A program made the position numbers and the translations under genes. A stretch of 64,000 bases of DNA from assembly GCA_902622595.1 (NCBI GenBank), contig CACNQM010000001.1, positions 310,001 to 374,000 on the forward strand, given 5' to 3'. The stretch's first letter is position 1, and each line of letters starts with the position of its first letter. The notes beneath the pieces are model-generated. The model was not told where the DNA came from and ran no database searches. It worked only from the letters and a program-made list of their open reading frames with translations. Positions 37,559 through 45,597 of this stretch are shown in pieces. This DNA comes from an uncultured Bacteroidota bacterium. GTDB taxonomy: Bacteria > Bacteroidota > Bacteroidia > Flavobacteriales > Flavobacteriaceae.

Positions 37559-39685
37559 TTAATTTATATAAGGAACCTGCTCGAGTGCTAAATTAATGTT
37601 AGTTTCTGGTCTTTGACAAGTTTTATTTTGACAAACATAAATGTATGTTTCATCTTCAAAAAATCTATCAATAAATAATGGTAAATCGCTTTCAGTTTTA
37701 GATTGAACAACAATAGTATTGGGAGTAAAGTAATTGGTTATCTCATCGGTAATGATTTTTGATTCAGGCCCAATAACTGCAATTTCATAAAATGATTCAA
37801 CTCTGTTAAGAATATTGTTGGCCCAAACTGAATATGAGTTAATATTATTGTCAATTACAGCCTGAACAGAGCTTACCATTCTATTGGAAAGGTTAAGATA
37901 TTCATCATCAAAAATTACATGTCCAATATTAAATAGTTGTTCTGCAATTATTGAATTTGGAGATGGAATTACACCATCGTCGACTGTAATAAGCTTTGTG
38001 AATAATTCATTATTGTTACTATATCTCAAAAGGTCAGATTCATCATCTTTGAAAAAATTAACTGCATCATCAGTAATTTCTTTCGAAAAATTAAAGTATG
38101 CTTCGTCACCTGTCGCTTGAAAAAGCCTCATTGATGCTTTTGCCATGTATGCATAATCCTCTAGAACCCCATCCTGAAACTGATTTTCCTTGTATGTATG
38201 AATCAGTTTGCCTTTTTTAAATGATTTATCCTTTAGTTCTTCAAACATAGAGATTGCCTTATTTAAGTAATCTTGATTATTCAGTGCTTCAAAGGCGTCA
38301 ACAAGTCCAGTAATTGCAAGTGAATTCCAAGACACAATTATCTTGTCATCAATTCTTGGTTTAGTTCTATTTTCTTTAATGTTAATGATATTTGATTCCC
38401 AAATTCCTTTTTGAAATGATAGATCAGATTTTGATAAATTATTTACTTTTAACCAATCAGTTTCATAATTTTTACTAATAGGTAATAATAGATACCTGTC
38501 ATCTTCCCATGGATTATTTATTTCAATGTTGTAATAACTTGTAAAAGTTTCAAAATCAGTATTTTTTGAGATTAAATCTAGTTCTTCTCTGTTAAAAGAA
38601 TAATATTTTCCTTCTTCACCATCAGTATCTGCATCCATTGCTGCATAGTAAAGACCATCTTTAGAGGACATTTTTGAGTTAAGGAAGTCAATTGTCTCAA
38701 TAACTATGTTTCTGTAGAACTCATCCTTGTATAATTTGTATGCTTGGGAATACATGCTAATCATTTGAGCTTGATCGTAGAGCATCTTTTCAAAGTGTGG
38801 AATTTTCCATTCACTATCCACAGTATATCTGTAGAATCCACCTTCAATGAAATCATTAAGACCACTGTTTGATATAATGTCAAGAGTTTTTTTGACATGA
38901 TTGAATACTTCTTCATCTTTATATACACGTGCATAATTTAGTTGAAAAATATATTTAGATGGTGAGACAAACTTCTGTTGAGCTAAATCGCCACCAAATT
39001 TAATATCCCATTTGTCTTTCCAAGTTTCTATATTGTTATCAAGGAATTCAGTGCTAAAATCTTCAATTTCCTCACGCTTATATATTGTATTCACGTCTGT
39101 AACACCATTCTTTACATTTTTTGCAAGCTCTTTCAAACCATCATAATTATCCTTTTTGAGTCTAATTATTCTCTTTAAAATATCATCCCATTGTGAAGTA
39201 GTATGATATGTCCCAGCATATATTGGACTCCCATCTGGAAGAGCAATTACATTTAAAGGCCATCCTCCCATACCAGTCATTAACTGTGAAGCAGTCATGT
39301 AAGCTTGATCAACATCTGGATTCTCCTCTCTATCCACTTTTATATTAATAAAGTTTTCATTCATGATACTAGCAATTGAATCATTAGCGAAAGTTTCATC
39401 CTCCATCACGTGACACCAGTGGCAACTAGAGTAACCAATGCTTATCACAATAAGTTTGTCAAGCTCCTTTGATACATCAAAAATTGAGTTAGTCCATCTT
39501 TGCCAGTTAATTGGATTTTGAGCGTGTTGCTTTAAATAAAGACTCGTTTCTTTATTCAACTGGTTCTGATTTACGGAATTGATATTCACCTCTGAGTTAC
39601 ATGAATAAATGAAACTTAAAATTAGTATATAAAAATTAACTCTAAGTAAAGTTTTAATTTTTAAATCTATATTTTTCTTTGCCAT
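37559..39685 (-). CDS. DUF255 thioredoxin-like / YyaL-type protein
   Basis: 708 residues from ATG at 39685; the longer reading frame to 39802 adds 39 residues before the membrane-directed segment and is unlikely. Lipobox 'LSFIYSC'. The thioredoxin-like N-terminal domain has 'YLKQHAQNPINWQRW' and the hallmark 'CHWCHVMEDETF' (from residue 88), followed by 'INIKVDREENPDVDQAYM' and 'GMGGWPLNVIALPDGSPIYAG'. The rest is an alpha/alpha six-hairpin-like glycosidase or epimerase fold ('FYRYTVDSEWKIPHFEKML', 'AMDADTDGEEGKYY'). The family's exact reaction is not established; this copy is exported as a lipoprotein. Confidence 0.9.
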   Translation of the reverse strand: MAKKNIDLKIKTLLRVNFYILILSFIYSCNSEVNINSVNQNQLNKETSLYLKQHAQNPINWQRWTNSIFDVSKELDKLIVISIGYSSCHWCHVMEDETFANDSIASIMNENFINIKVDREENPDVDQAYMTASQLMTGMGGWPLNVIALPDGSPIYAGTYHTTSQWDDILKRIIRLKKDNYDGLKELAKNVKNGVTDVNTIYKREEIEDFSTEFLDNNIETWKDKWDIKFGGDLAQQKFVSPSKYIFQLNYARVYKDEEVFNHVKKTLDIISNSGLNDFIEGGFYRYTVDSEWKIPHFEKMLYDQAQMISMYSQAYKLYKDEFYRNIVIETIDFLNSKMSSKDGLYYAAMDADTDGEEGKYYSFNREELDLISKNTDFETFTSYYNIEINNPWEDDRYLLLPISKNYETDWLKVNNLSKSDLSFQKGIWESNIINIKENRTKPRIDDKIIVSWNSLAITGLVDAFEALNNQDYLNKAISMFEELKDKSFKKGKLIHTYKENQFQDGVLEDYAYMAKASMRLFQATGDEAYFNFSKEITDDAVNFFKDDESDLLRYSNNNELFTKLITVDDGVIPSPNSIIAEQLFNIGHVIFDDEYLNLSNRMVSSVQAVIDNNINSYSVWANNILNRVESFYEIAVIGPESKIITDEITNYFTPNTIVVQSKTESDLPLFIDRFFEDETYIYVCQNKTCQRPETNINLALEQVPYIN

Positions 39686-39782
39686 AATTGTTGATTTTGC
39701 AATAAAAACTATTTTTTTTTTATAATTCAACAAAATTGAAAAAAAACTAATTTTTGAAAGATATTTAAAATTGACCTTGTCA

Positions 39783-39790
39783 TAAATTTG
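39783..39790 (+). promoter_or_regulatory. Orphan -7 promoter-like element
   Basis: TAAATTTG matches the Bacteroidota -7 consensus exactly and points rightward into a stretch with no ORF that ends at the terminator hairpin 60 bases on. The nearest TTTG upstream (39753-39756) is 26 bases away, somewhat far. It could drive a short RNA of about 90 nt. Confidence 0.3.
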
Positions 39791-39850
39791 GTACATAAAC
39801 ATGAAATTAACCTAGTTTATTCACTACTTAAAGTAGTATCTGATTTGCAA

Positions 39851-39887
39851 AAACCTGCCTTTTTTTGGTTTTTTAGGGCAGGTTTTT
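39851..39887. terminator. Bidirectional intrinsic terminator
   Basis: AAACCTGCC (39851-39859) pairs with GGCAGGTTT (39877-39885), with T runs on both strands, seven T on the plus strand and five on the minus. It ends the minus-strand lipoprotein gene at 39888 and may also end a short rightward transcript. Confidence 0.85.
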
Positions 39888-40142
39888 TTATGGACAATAT
39901 TTTTCACCTGCACTTATAGATTCATATGTTTCTCTATCCACTTTTCCAGTACCGTAAGGATCAGGCACACCTGTGTATAGACCATTGTTACTTGAGTAAT
40001 TACTTGAACTATTGAACTCTCTTGTGTTTTCTAGTAGCAAGTAATATTCTCCATTTATAATTTCCTTACCCTCGACTGTATAGCATCTTTCTTTTTCACA
40101 AGAAAGGATTGATATAAATATCAGAAAGTAAAAAAATCTCAT
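39888..40142 (-). CDS. Small lipoprotein of unknown function
   Basis: 84 residues with lipobox 'ISILSC' (Cys15). The mature part is short and Ser/Asn-rich ('REFNSSSNYSSNNGLY') with 'CYTVEGKEI' and a C-terminal Cys. It lies 2 bases downstream of the DUF411 gene in the same operon and just before a terminator. No family recognised. Confidence 0.6.
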   Translation of the reverse strand: MRFFYFLIFISILSCEKERCYTVEGKEIINGEYYLLLENTREFNSSSNYSSNNGLYTGVPDPYGTGKVDRETYESISAGEKYCP

Positions 40143-40144
40143 AA

Positions 40145-40582
40145 TTACTCGTATTGTTTCCAGATAAAAGTAGAACCATCATTGTTTACAGCAAGAACAT
40201 CAAATTTTGCTCTTTCGTTAATGGTCTCCATTCCTGGTACATTAATTCCTGCTGGCATTCCAGGGACAGTTATTCCTTTGATATCAGGTTTCTCATTAAG
40301 TAATTTAGTAATTGCATCATATGGGACGTGACCTTCAATAAAATATCCACTAATAAAACCTGTATGGCATGATGAAAGGCTCATATCTATGCCTGCATTA
40401 ATTTTTGTATTATACATGTCGTTTGTCTTAATGGCCTCAACATTCATGCCATTACTTTCCATGTTTGTAACCCACTCAGAACAACAACCACAGGTTGGAG
40501 ACTGGTAGACTTCAAGTTTTTCTTTTGTATCTTCGGTACAAGAAAGCAAAAGAACAGTTAGACTTAAAATTATTTTTTTCAT
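40145..40582 (-). CDS. DUF411 family putative metal-binding lipoprotein
   Basis: 145 residues. Signal peptide with lipobox 'VLLLSC'. 'VYQSPTCGCCSEWVTNM' (C-x-C-C) and 'SLSSCHTGFISGYFIEGHVP' are the DUF411 signatures, followed by 'ITVPGMPAGINVPGME'. Members are often found with copper-resistance genes and are thought to bind metal in the periplasm. No copper pump is seen next to it here. Leads a two-gene operon with the 84-residue lipoprotein. Confidence 0.85.
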   Translation of the reverse strand: MKKIILSLTVLLLSCTEDTKEKLEVYQSPTCGCCSEWVTNMESNGMNVEAIKTNDMYNTKINAGIDMSLSSCHTGFISGYFIEGHVPYDAITKLLNEKPDIKGITVPGMPAGINVPGMETINERAKFDVLAVNNDGSTFIWKQYE

Positions 40583-40608
40583 ACTGCAAATATCGTTTTT
40601 TTTTATAA

Positions 40609-41226
40609 ATGGAACTTAATCAAGAAACGTTAAAAAAAGCATATAATTATTTATCAAAAGATCCTTGTCTTGATCATTTAATAAATAAATTTTCTAATAA
40701 TATTAATATTTCAGAAAGATATAATGAGAACTATCCCCTTGCACTGGCATATTTAATAATTGAGCAACAGGTTAGTTTTAAAGCTGCAATTGCAATTAAG
40801 AAAAGGTTTATTCAAAAAGTAGAAAATCTTACTAATGACCAAGTAATTGATTTAGATGATAAGGATCTTCAATCAGTTGGAATATCATTTAGGAAAGCTA
40901 TCTACATCAAAAATGTTTTCGAATATTTTAAAAATAATAATTATGACTTTGTAAATGCAACTAATCAAGAGGTAATAAATGAATTAACCAAGATCAAAGG
41001 AATTGGAGTTTGGTCATCTGAAATGTTTTTAATGTTTGTTCTGATGAGAATCAATATTTTTTCAAAAGGTGACCTAGCATTGATGAATAGCATCAAAATT
41101 AATTATAAGATTGATATAAAGGATGATTATAAATTAAATTCTTTAGTTGAGTCTTGGTCTCCATATAAAAGTGTCGCATCACTACTTCTTTGGAAATCAA
41201 TTGAAGAGAAATACTTCTTTACATAA
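40609..41226 (+). CDS. DNA-3-methyladenine glycosylase II (AlkA-like, HhH-GPD)
   Basis: 205 residues. 'LALAYLIIEQQVSFKAA' and the helix-hairpin-helix 'LTKIKGIGVWSSEMFLMFVL' precede the catalytic Asp155 in 'FSKGDLALM', the spacing expected for AlkA-type base excision glycosylases. It removes alkylated bases such as 3-methyladenine from DNA. There is no AlkA N-terminal domain, so this is the short bacterial form. Divergent from the DUF411 gene across 26 bases. Confidence 0.9.
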   Translation: MELNQETLKKAYNYLSKDPCLDHLINKFSNNINISERYNENYPLALAYLIIEQQVSFKAAIAIKKRFIQKVENLTNDQVIDLDDKDLQSVGISFRKAIYIKNVFEYFKNNNYDFVNATNQEVINELTKIKGIGVWSSEMFLMFVLMRINIFSKGDLALMNSIKINYKIDIKDDYKLNSLVESWSPYKSVASLLLWKSIEEKYFFT

Positions 41227-41241
41227 TTATTAAATTTGCAT

Positions 41242-41436
41242 ATGGATAATTTTAAAAATAAAATTTTAAATTTTTACTATGATTTAATGTCTCATCCATT
41301 AATCTCTATAATTATCAGAGTTCTTTTTGTATGCTTAGCCCTAATTTTACTTGCTTATTTTCTGTTTTATGCAATAATTTTTGCAGTAATTTTAATTCCT
41401 ATATACTATATTTGGAAATATCTAAATTCAAAATAA
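41242..41436 (+). CDS. Small membrane protein, 64 residues
   Basis: Starts at ATG 41242 (an earlier in-frame TTG adds two residues). Amphipathic N-terminal part 'NFKNKILNFYYDLMSHP' then about 40 hydrophobic residues forming one or two helices and a terminal 'YIWKYLNSK'. It lies 15 bases after the glycosylase and one base before the pterin dehydratase gene, so it is likely part of that transcription unit. Unknown function. Confidence 0.6.
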   Translation: MDNFKNKILNFYYDLMSHPLISIIIRVLFVCLALILLAYFLFYAIIFAVILIPIYYIWKYLNSK

Positions 41437-41437
41437 A

Positions 41438-41731
41438 TTGGAAAAACTTTCACCATCTGAAATTGAGTCTAAATTATTAAACCTTGAAAAATGGAGCTGG
41501 GATAATGGATATATATTTAGACAATATAAATTAAACTCCTTCATGGATGTAATGAGTCTTTCAAACCTTGTGTCAGATAAAGCTGAACAAATTGATCATC
41601 ATCCAAAGATTATTATTGATTATGATTGTGTTGAATTTAGATTATCAACACATAGTATCGGAGGAATATCTGAACTTGATTTTGAATTAGCTAAATTTAT
41701 TCAAGAAACTTTTAATGAACTATTCGTTTAA
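41438..41731 (+). CDS. 4a-hydroxytetrahydrobiopterin dehydratase (pterin-4-alpha-carbinolamine dehydratase)
   Basis: 97 residues from TTG at 41438, one base after the upstream stop. Diagnostic motifs are 'KWSWDNGYIFRQYKLNSF', 'DHHPKIIIDYDCVEFRLST' with the catalytic His pair, and 'GISELDFELAKFI'. It dehydrates the carbinolamine formed by aromatic amino acid hydroxylases. Full family length. The CotH gene starts 17 bases before its stop. Confidence 0.9.
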   Translation: MEKLSPSEIESKLLNLEKWSWDNGYIFRQYKLNSFMDVMSLSNLVSDKAEQIDHHPKIIIDYDCVEFRLSTHSIGGISELDFELAKFIQETFNELFV

Positions 41732-43094
41732 TATTAAAAAAATATTATTACTTATCATTATTCTATTTCAAAGCTCATGTAGTAAGCAAGATTCTATTGA
41801 TGGAGAATTAATTACAGTTGAGTTGGAAGAACTTAATATTGATTTCCCAACAATGAAAATTAACACAAATGGTAGGGAAATAGTTGATGAACCCAAAGTT
41901 ATGGCTGACCTCTCAGTTATAGAAAACAACAATCAGTCAAATTTTAAAATTGGAATAGAGATTAGAGGAAGTTCTTCTCAATCCTTTCCAAAAAAATCAT
42001 ACGGCTTTGAGACCAAAAACTCAAGTTACACTCAGGATAAAGATTATAGTATTGGAGGTTTTCCTAGTGAAGAGGATTGGATTTTATACGGCCCATATAC
42101 TGATAAGTCATTAATAAGAAATAAACTTGTTTTTGATTTATCAAATAGTATCGGTTTTAAAGCTAGTAATACTAAGTTTTACAATTTATTTATCAATGAT
42201 AGAAATAATGGTCTATACATATTAATGGAAAAGATTAAAAGAGATGTAAATAGAGTTAATATTTCTCCATTTGACCAAAATTCAGATGAAGGAGGATTTA
42301 TTGTTAAAATTGATAAGCCAACAGGTGAAGGAGCCAGTTGTAACACTTGTTACAACGAATCATTTTCATTTAGATCAAATTATGACACTAAAGGAAGTAT
42401 TTCTGATGAATCTGAAATTTATTTTATATATCATTACCCAAAGCCAATCGAAATAAATGAAAATCAAAAAAAATACATAATCTCAACTATAAATAATTTT
42501 GAAACAATATTAGCAGAGGATAATTTTGATTTCTCTGAAAATCCTAATTATCTAAATTTTATTGATATTGATAGCTTTGTTGATTTTTTTATTATTAATG
42601 AGCTTACAAAAAATATAGATGGATATAGATTAAGTACTTTCCTGCACAAAGATTCATCTGGAAAATTGAAAATGGGTCCAATTTGGGACTTTAATCTAGC
42701 ATTTGGAAATGCTAATTATTGTCAAGGTAACAAAGCAACAGGCTGGGGTTATAAATTTAATTCAATATGCTCAGGCGATGTTTGGCAGGTACCTTTTTGG
42801 TGGGATAGGTTAATGGAAAGTGAATATTTCAAAAATAAACTAAAAAATAGATGGGTAGAACTAAGGCAGGTAAAGCTTAGTAATATTACTATAAATAACC
42901 TTATAGATTCTCATGTTAAGTATTTATCTAACAACGATGTGATAAATGAAAACTTTATTAATTGGCCAATTATTGGGAAATGGATATGGCCTAATTCATT
43001 TATAGGCAATACACATGATGAAGAAATTACTTATTTAAAACAATGGATAGACAGAAGATTGAACTGGCTAGACCAACATATGGGCTTTCTTTAA
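41715..43094 (+). CDS. CotH kinase family lipoprotein
   Basis: 459 residues, lipobox 'LFQSSC' (Cys22). 'KIGIEIRGSSSQSFPKKSYGFE' (split near residues 76-97) is the classic CotH opening, followed by 'GFPSEEDWILYGPYTDKSL', 'NKLVFDLSNSIGF', 'GLYILMEKIKRDVNRVNI' (the lysine region) and 'MGPIWDFNLAFGN', whose Asp is the metal-binding residue of CotH-type protein kinases. CotH family members phosphorylate secreted or spore-coat proteins; a role here is unknown. It overlaps the 3' end of the pterin dehydratase gene. Confidence 0.88.
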   Translation: MNYSFNIKKILLLIIILFQSSCSKQDSIDGELITVELEELNIDFPTMKINTNGREIVDEPKVMADLSVIENNNQSNFKIGIEIRGSSSQSFPKKSYGFETKNSSYTQDKDYSIGGFPSEEDWILYGPYTDKSLIRNKLVFDLSNSIGFKASNTKFYNLFINDRNNGLYILMEKIKRDVNRVNISPFDQNSDEGGFIVKIDKPTGEGASCNTCYNESFSFRSNYDTKGSISDESEIYFIYHYPKPIEINENQKKYIISTINNFETILAEDNFDFSENPNYLNFIDIDSFVDFFIINELTKNIDGYRLSTFLHKDSSGKLKMGPIWDFNLAFGNANYCQGNKATGWGYKFNSICSGDVWQVPFWWDRLMESEYFKNKLKNRWVELRQVKLSNITINNLIDSHVKYLSNNDVINENFINWPIIGKWIWPNSFIGNTHDEEITYLKQWIDRRLNWLDQHMGFL

Positions 43095-43945
43095 GGTACT
43101 CTTTTACCTTGACTTGCCTCTAGAAGCTCAAACCAGTCAATTAAATCAATTTGAATTTTAAGTGATTTTATGCTTTTTTTTATTCTATCAGATTTTGTAG
43201 TTCCAATTACTGGATAGATTCTAGATGGATGATTTAATAACCAGCATAAAAGTAATTCATAGTCAGTACAATCATATTTGCTCTTAAGCTTCTCTACCAC
43301 TTTATTTAGCTCATCATTCTCATCTTTGAAGTATGAGCCAAGTGGGCTATAAGCCATTGGTAAAATATTATTTACCTGCATATATTCTAATGTACCATCA
43401 AACATATGCTCAACATGACTAAGAGATAGATTTATTTGATTGTATAATATCTCAACTTTACCTTTGAACATTTCCATTTGACTAGTTGTAAAATTTGAGA
43501 CACCAAAACTTTTAATTTTACCACTTTTAATTAGACTATTAATTGTATCGGTTATAATGGATACATCCATTAGAGGGCTTGGTCTATGAAGTAAAAGGGA
43601 ATCTAGGTAATCAGTTTTAAGATATTTCAAAGAATTGTCAACAGATTTTATAATATGATCTTTTGAGTAGTCATAATGTTTAATTTTAATTGGCATCTTT
43701 TCACTTGGATACATTATACCACATTTAGATATAAAGAAAACATCTTCTCTCTTAATTCCTGAGTCTGCAAAGGCATCTCCAAATGATTTCTCAGTAGTAT
43801 AACCGCCATATATATCAGCATGGTCAAATGAATTGATCCCAGAATCAAAAGATTCAGAAATCAATTGACGCATCTCTTGCTTAGAATAATTGACTCCCCA
43901 AGTACCCCAGTTCATTGTTCCTGAAATTATTCTAGATAGATTCAT
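43091..43945 (-). CDS. Aldo/keto reductase (YdhF-like)
   Basis: 284 residues, (beta/alpha)8 barrel. 'GTWGVNYSKQEMRQLI', 'GINSFDHADIYGGYTTE' with catalytic Asp and Tyr, 'VFFISKCGI' with the Lys and 'DSLLLHRPSP' with the His form the tetrad; 'FGVSNFTTSQM' and 'LPMAYSPLG' follow. NADPH-dependent carbonyl reductase of broad specificity. It overlaps the upstream SnoaL-like gene by 4 bases and the CotH gene by 4 bases at its 3' end. Confidence 0.92.
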   Translation of the reverse strand: MNLSRIISGTMNWGTWGVNYSKQEMRQLISESFDSGINSFDHADIYGGYTTEKSFGDAFADSGIKREDVFFISKCGIMYPSEKMPIKIKHYDYSKDHIIKSVDNSLKYLKTDYLDSLLLHRPSPLMDVSIITDTINSLIKSGKIKSFGVSNFTTSQMEMFKGKVEILYNQINLSLSHVEHMFDGTLEYMQVNNILPMAYSPLGSYFKDENDELNKVVEKLKSKYDCTDYELLLCWLLNHPSRIYPVIGTTKSDRIKKSIKSLKIQIDLIDWFELLEASQGKRVP

Positions 43946-44394
43946 CCTTTAAATGGAATTGATGAGTGGTGAAGATTAATTTTTACTAATCCATTTATTT
44001 TTTTATAACCAAATGAGAATTCTACCTTAATTTTTGAGCTCTCATTTTCAAATGTATAATTCCCCATAGCCAGAGCACTTTCTTCTCCTAAAATAATATC
44101 TGAATTTTCAAAAGTAATTTTAGACCAATTGGATAATGCAAATCCAGTATCCTCATGACATTCCTTAAATTTTCCTGCAATAAAATAGGATATGGCAGAT
44201 TTTTTATTGTTTCTAAATTGAATATCCTTAGCTTTTGTTGGTTTAAAAAGTACTTGATCATCAAAATTATATAGTCTATCTAAAAAATCACTTGCGTATA
44301 TTTCAAGTGATTTTCTATCATTAGATATTTGTCCCATTTTGATTATTCCTTCAGACCATAAATTTTGAGCCTTAATGATATCTTGTTCTGTCAT
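43942..44394 (-). CDS. SnoaL-like conserved protein
   Basis: 150 residues from ATG at 44394 ('MTEQDIIKAQNLWSEGI'); an earlier ATG at 44430 overlaps the preceding gene and adds 12 residues unlike the family. Pattern 'VLFKPTKAKDIQFRN', 'KSAISYFIAG', 'GFALSNWSKITFEN', 'ALAMGNYTF' and 'KINLHHSSIPF' recalls a widespread family with a SnoaL/DUF4440-type alpha+beta fold that databases sometimes call phosphoribosyl-AMP cyclohydrolase, without any HisI motif. Possibly a small-molecule binding or isomerase-like protein. It lies between a cysteine-rich CPXCG protein and an aldo/keto reductase. Confidence 0.7.
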   Translation of the reverse strand: MTEQDIIKAQNLWSEGIIKMGQISNDRKSLEIYASDFLDRLYNFDDQVLFKPTKAKDIQFRNNKKSAISYFIAGKFKECHEDTGFALSNWSKITFENSDIILGEESALAMGNYTFENESSKIKVEFSFGYKKINGLVKINLHHSSIPFKG

Positions 44395-44419
44395 ATTGTT
44401 AAATATATAAAATGTTAGA

Positions 44420-44605
44420 TTACTGTTCAATTGAATCTACAGAAAAACCAGTTATATCATTTCCGTCAGAGGAATAGTTTATTTCAATAGGATTGCAACA
44501 AACCTCGCAATCTTCAATGTATAAATCATTGTAAACCGATTTATCAAATATCATTGATATCTCTTCCCAGCAGTATGGGCATTGAAAGAAATATTCTTCT
44601 GTCAT
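44420..44605 (-). CDS. CPXCG-motif cysteine-rich small protein
   Basis: 61 residues: 'EEYFFQCPYCWEEI' and 'DCEVCCNPIEI' give two C-x2-C-type knuckles, consistent with PF14255-like zinc ribbons. Usually annotated as CPXCG motif-containing cysteine-rich protein of unknown function. The start overlaps the stop of a 25-residue membrane micro-ORF by 4 bases (ATGA). Confidence 0.85.
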   Translation of the reverse strand: MTEEYFFQCPYCWEEISMIFDKSVYNDLYIEDCEVCCNPIEINYSSDGNDITGFSVDSIEQ

Positions 44606-44679
44606 GAAAAAAAACTCATTATTATGCTAAACAGGAACATTATTATAATCAAAATCAAAAAAGGTCTAAAGAATTTCAT
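44602..44679 (-). CDS. Micro-protein, 25 residues, single membrane span
   Basis: ATG at 44679, stop at 44602-44604 with ATGA overlap to the CPXCG gene. It begins 'MKFFRPFLILIIIMFLFSI' and ends 'MSFFS': basic N-terminus then about 17 hydrophobic residues. The coupling and charge pattern support a real micro-ORF, but there is no homology evidence. Confidence 0.45.
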   Translation of the reverse strand: MKFFRPFLILIIIMFLFSIIMSFFS

Positions 44680-44718
44680 TTCACAATCAATTTTGTAATT
44701 ATATGCATAAAAATCAAT

Positions 44719-44758
44719 AAAATTATCAAAATGTTAGTCAAAAATTATCAAAATGTTA
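44719..44758. repeat. 18-bp direct repeat, 22-bp period, upstream of the first secreted paralogue
   Basis: AAAATTATCAAAATGTTA occurs at 44719-44736 and again at 44741-44758. The 22-bp period (two helical turns) places both copies on the same DNA face, like tandem sites for a regulator. They end 87 bases before the start codon at 44846 in the intergenic region divergent from the CPXCG operon. Confidence 0.8.
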
Positions 44759-44845
44759 AATCTTGAAAGAAATGTAAAGCTTATACTTAAATAATGTTTT
44801 CTTATAATTAGTTTCGTTTTCTATTTAATTAAAAATCACATTATT

Positions 44846-45571
44846 ATGAAAAAATTATTTTTAATATCATTCTTTTCATTTTCTTTTGCACTAAGTGCAC
44901 AAGAAGATTATGGCTACTTTTCAATACATTTTCTTAATGTACCTCAAGAAAATGTATCAGAAGTTGCCAGGCTAGAAACAACATACTGGTCTAAAGTTGC
45001 TCAGTCAAACATAGATGCTGGCAAACAAATTGGTTGGGGCTTAGTTGCTAGAGTTGGAGGTGGTTCAAGTCAATGGACTCACGCTTTTATAAATTGGTAT
45101 GAAACAGCTGAACAAATGGCTTCATCAAATTCTAACTATGACTCAATGGCTATAATTGGTGTTGATCCTCAAGACATTGCAACTTTTGAATATGTAAATG
45201 CCTACGGTTTAACTCACTGGAAGATGAGTGCTTTTATTCCTGGATATGCTGATTTTACTGTCTGGAATTTTGCTAAACCCACTAACACTCAAGCCTTTAT
45301 TTCTGAACAGGTAAATGTATGGAAACCTGCATTTGAGAAAAATATGGGTGGAAGAGAATATTGGGGTGCTGCTTTCAAGATTAATAATGTATCTGAAGAT
45401 TATTCTACAGCTATAACCATGGATGGGTATGAAACTTTAGCGGAAGCATACAAAGCAATGGCAGGTGAAATTGGAAATCAACCTAGTCCAAAATCAAAAG
45501 TAGGTGAACTAATGCCAAATGGTTTTTCAAATCGAGTTATTGTTGAGACTTTAATCTGGTTAACTAATTAA
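44846..45571 (+). CDS. Secreted paralogue A, probable double ferredoxin-like (dimeric alpha/beta-barrel-like) protein
   Basis: 241 residues with a clear signal peptide ending 'ALSAQ'. It shares most of its layout with its neighbour at 45598, for example 'NVSEVARLETTYWSKVAQ' versus 'NVSEVARLESTYWSKVAQ', 'WTHAFIN', 'DFTVWNFAKP' and 'KPAFEKNMGGREYWG'. The two halves have similar hydrophobic-strand patterns, suggesting duplicated ferredoxin-like folds as in antibiotic-biosynthesis-monooxygenase-type barrels. No catalytic residues are recognisable and no cofactor motif is seen. Preceded by an 18-bp direct repeat. Function unknown. Confidence 0.75.
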   Translation: MKKLFLISFFSFSFALSAQEDYGYFSIHFLNVPQENVSEVARLETTYWSKVAQSNIDAGKQIGWGLVARVGGGSSQWTHAFINWYETAEQMASSNSNYDSMAIIGVDPQDIATFEYVNAYGLTHWKMSAFIPGYADFTVWNFAKPTNTQAFISEQVNVWKPAFEKNMGGREYWGAAFKINNVSEDYSTAITMDGYETLAEAYKAMAGEIGNQPSPKSKVGELMPNGFSNRVIVETLIWLTN

Positions 45572-45597
45572 ATATTATAAACTATAAAAAAACAACT

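Noticed and set aside
39686-39802. N-terminal extension of the DUF255 protein
   Set aside because: Adds 39 residues before the signal peptide, in AT-rich non-coding-like sequence.
43942-44394. Phosphoribosyl-AMP cyclohydrolase label
   Set aside because: None of the HisI metal-binding motifs is present; a SnoaL-like pattern fits better.
44719-44758. CRISPR array
   Set aside because: Only two repeat units with a 4-base gap; no spacers of CRISPR size and no cas genes.
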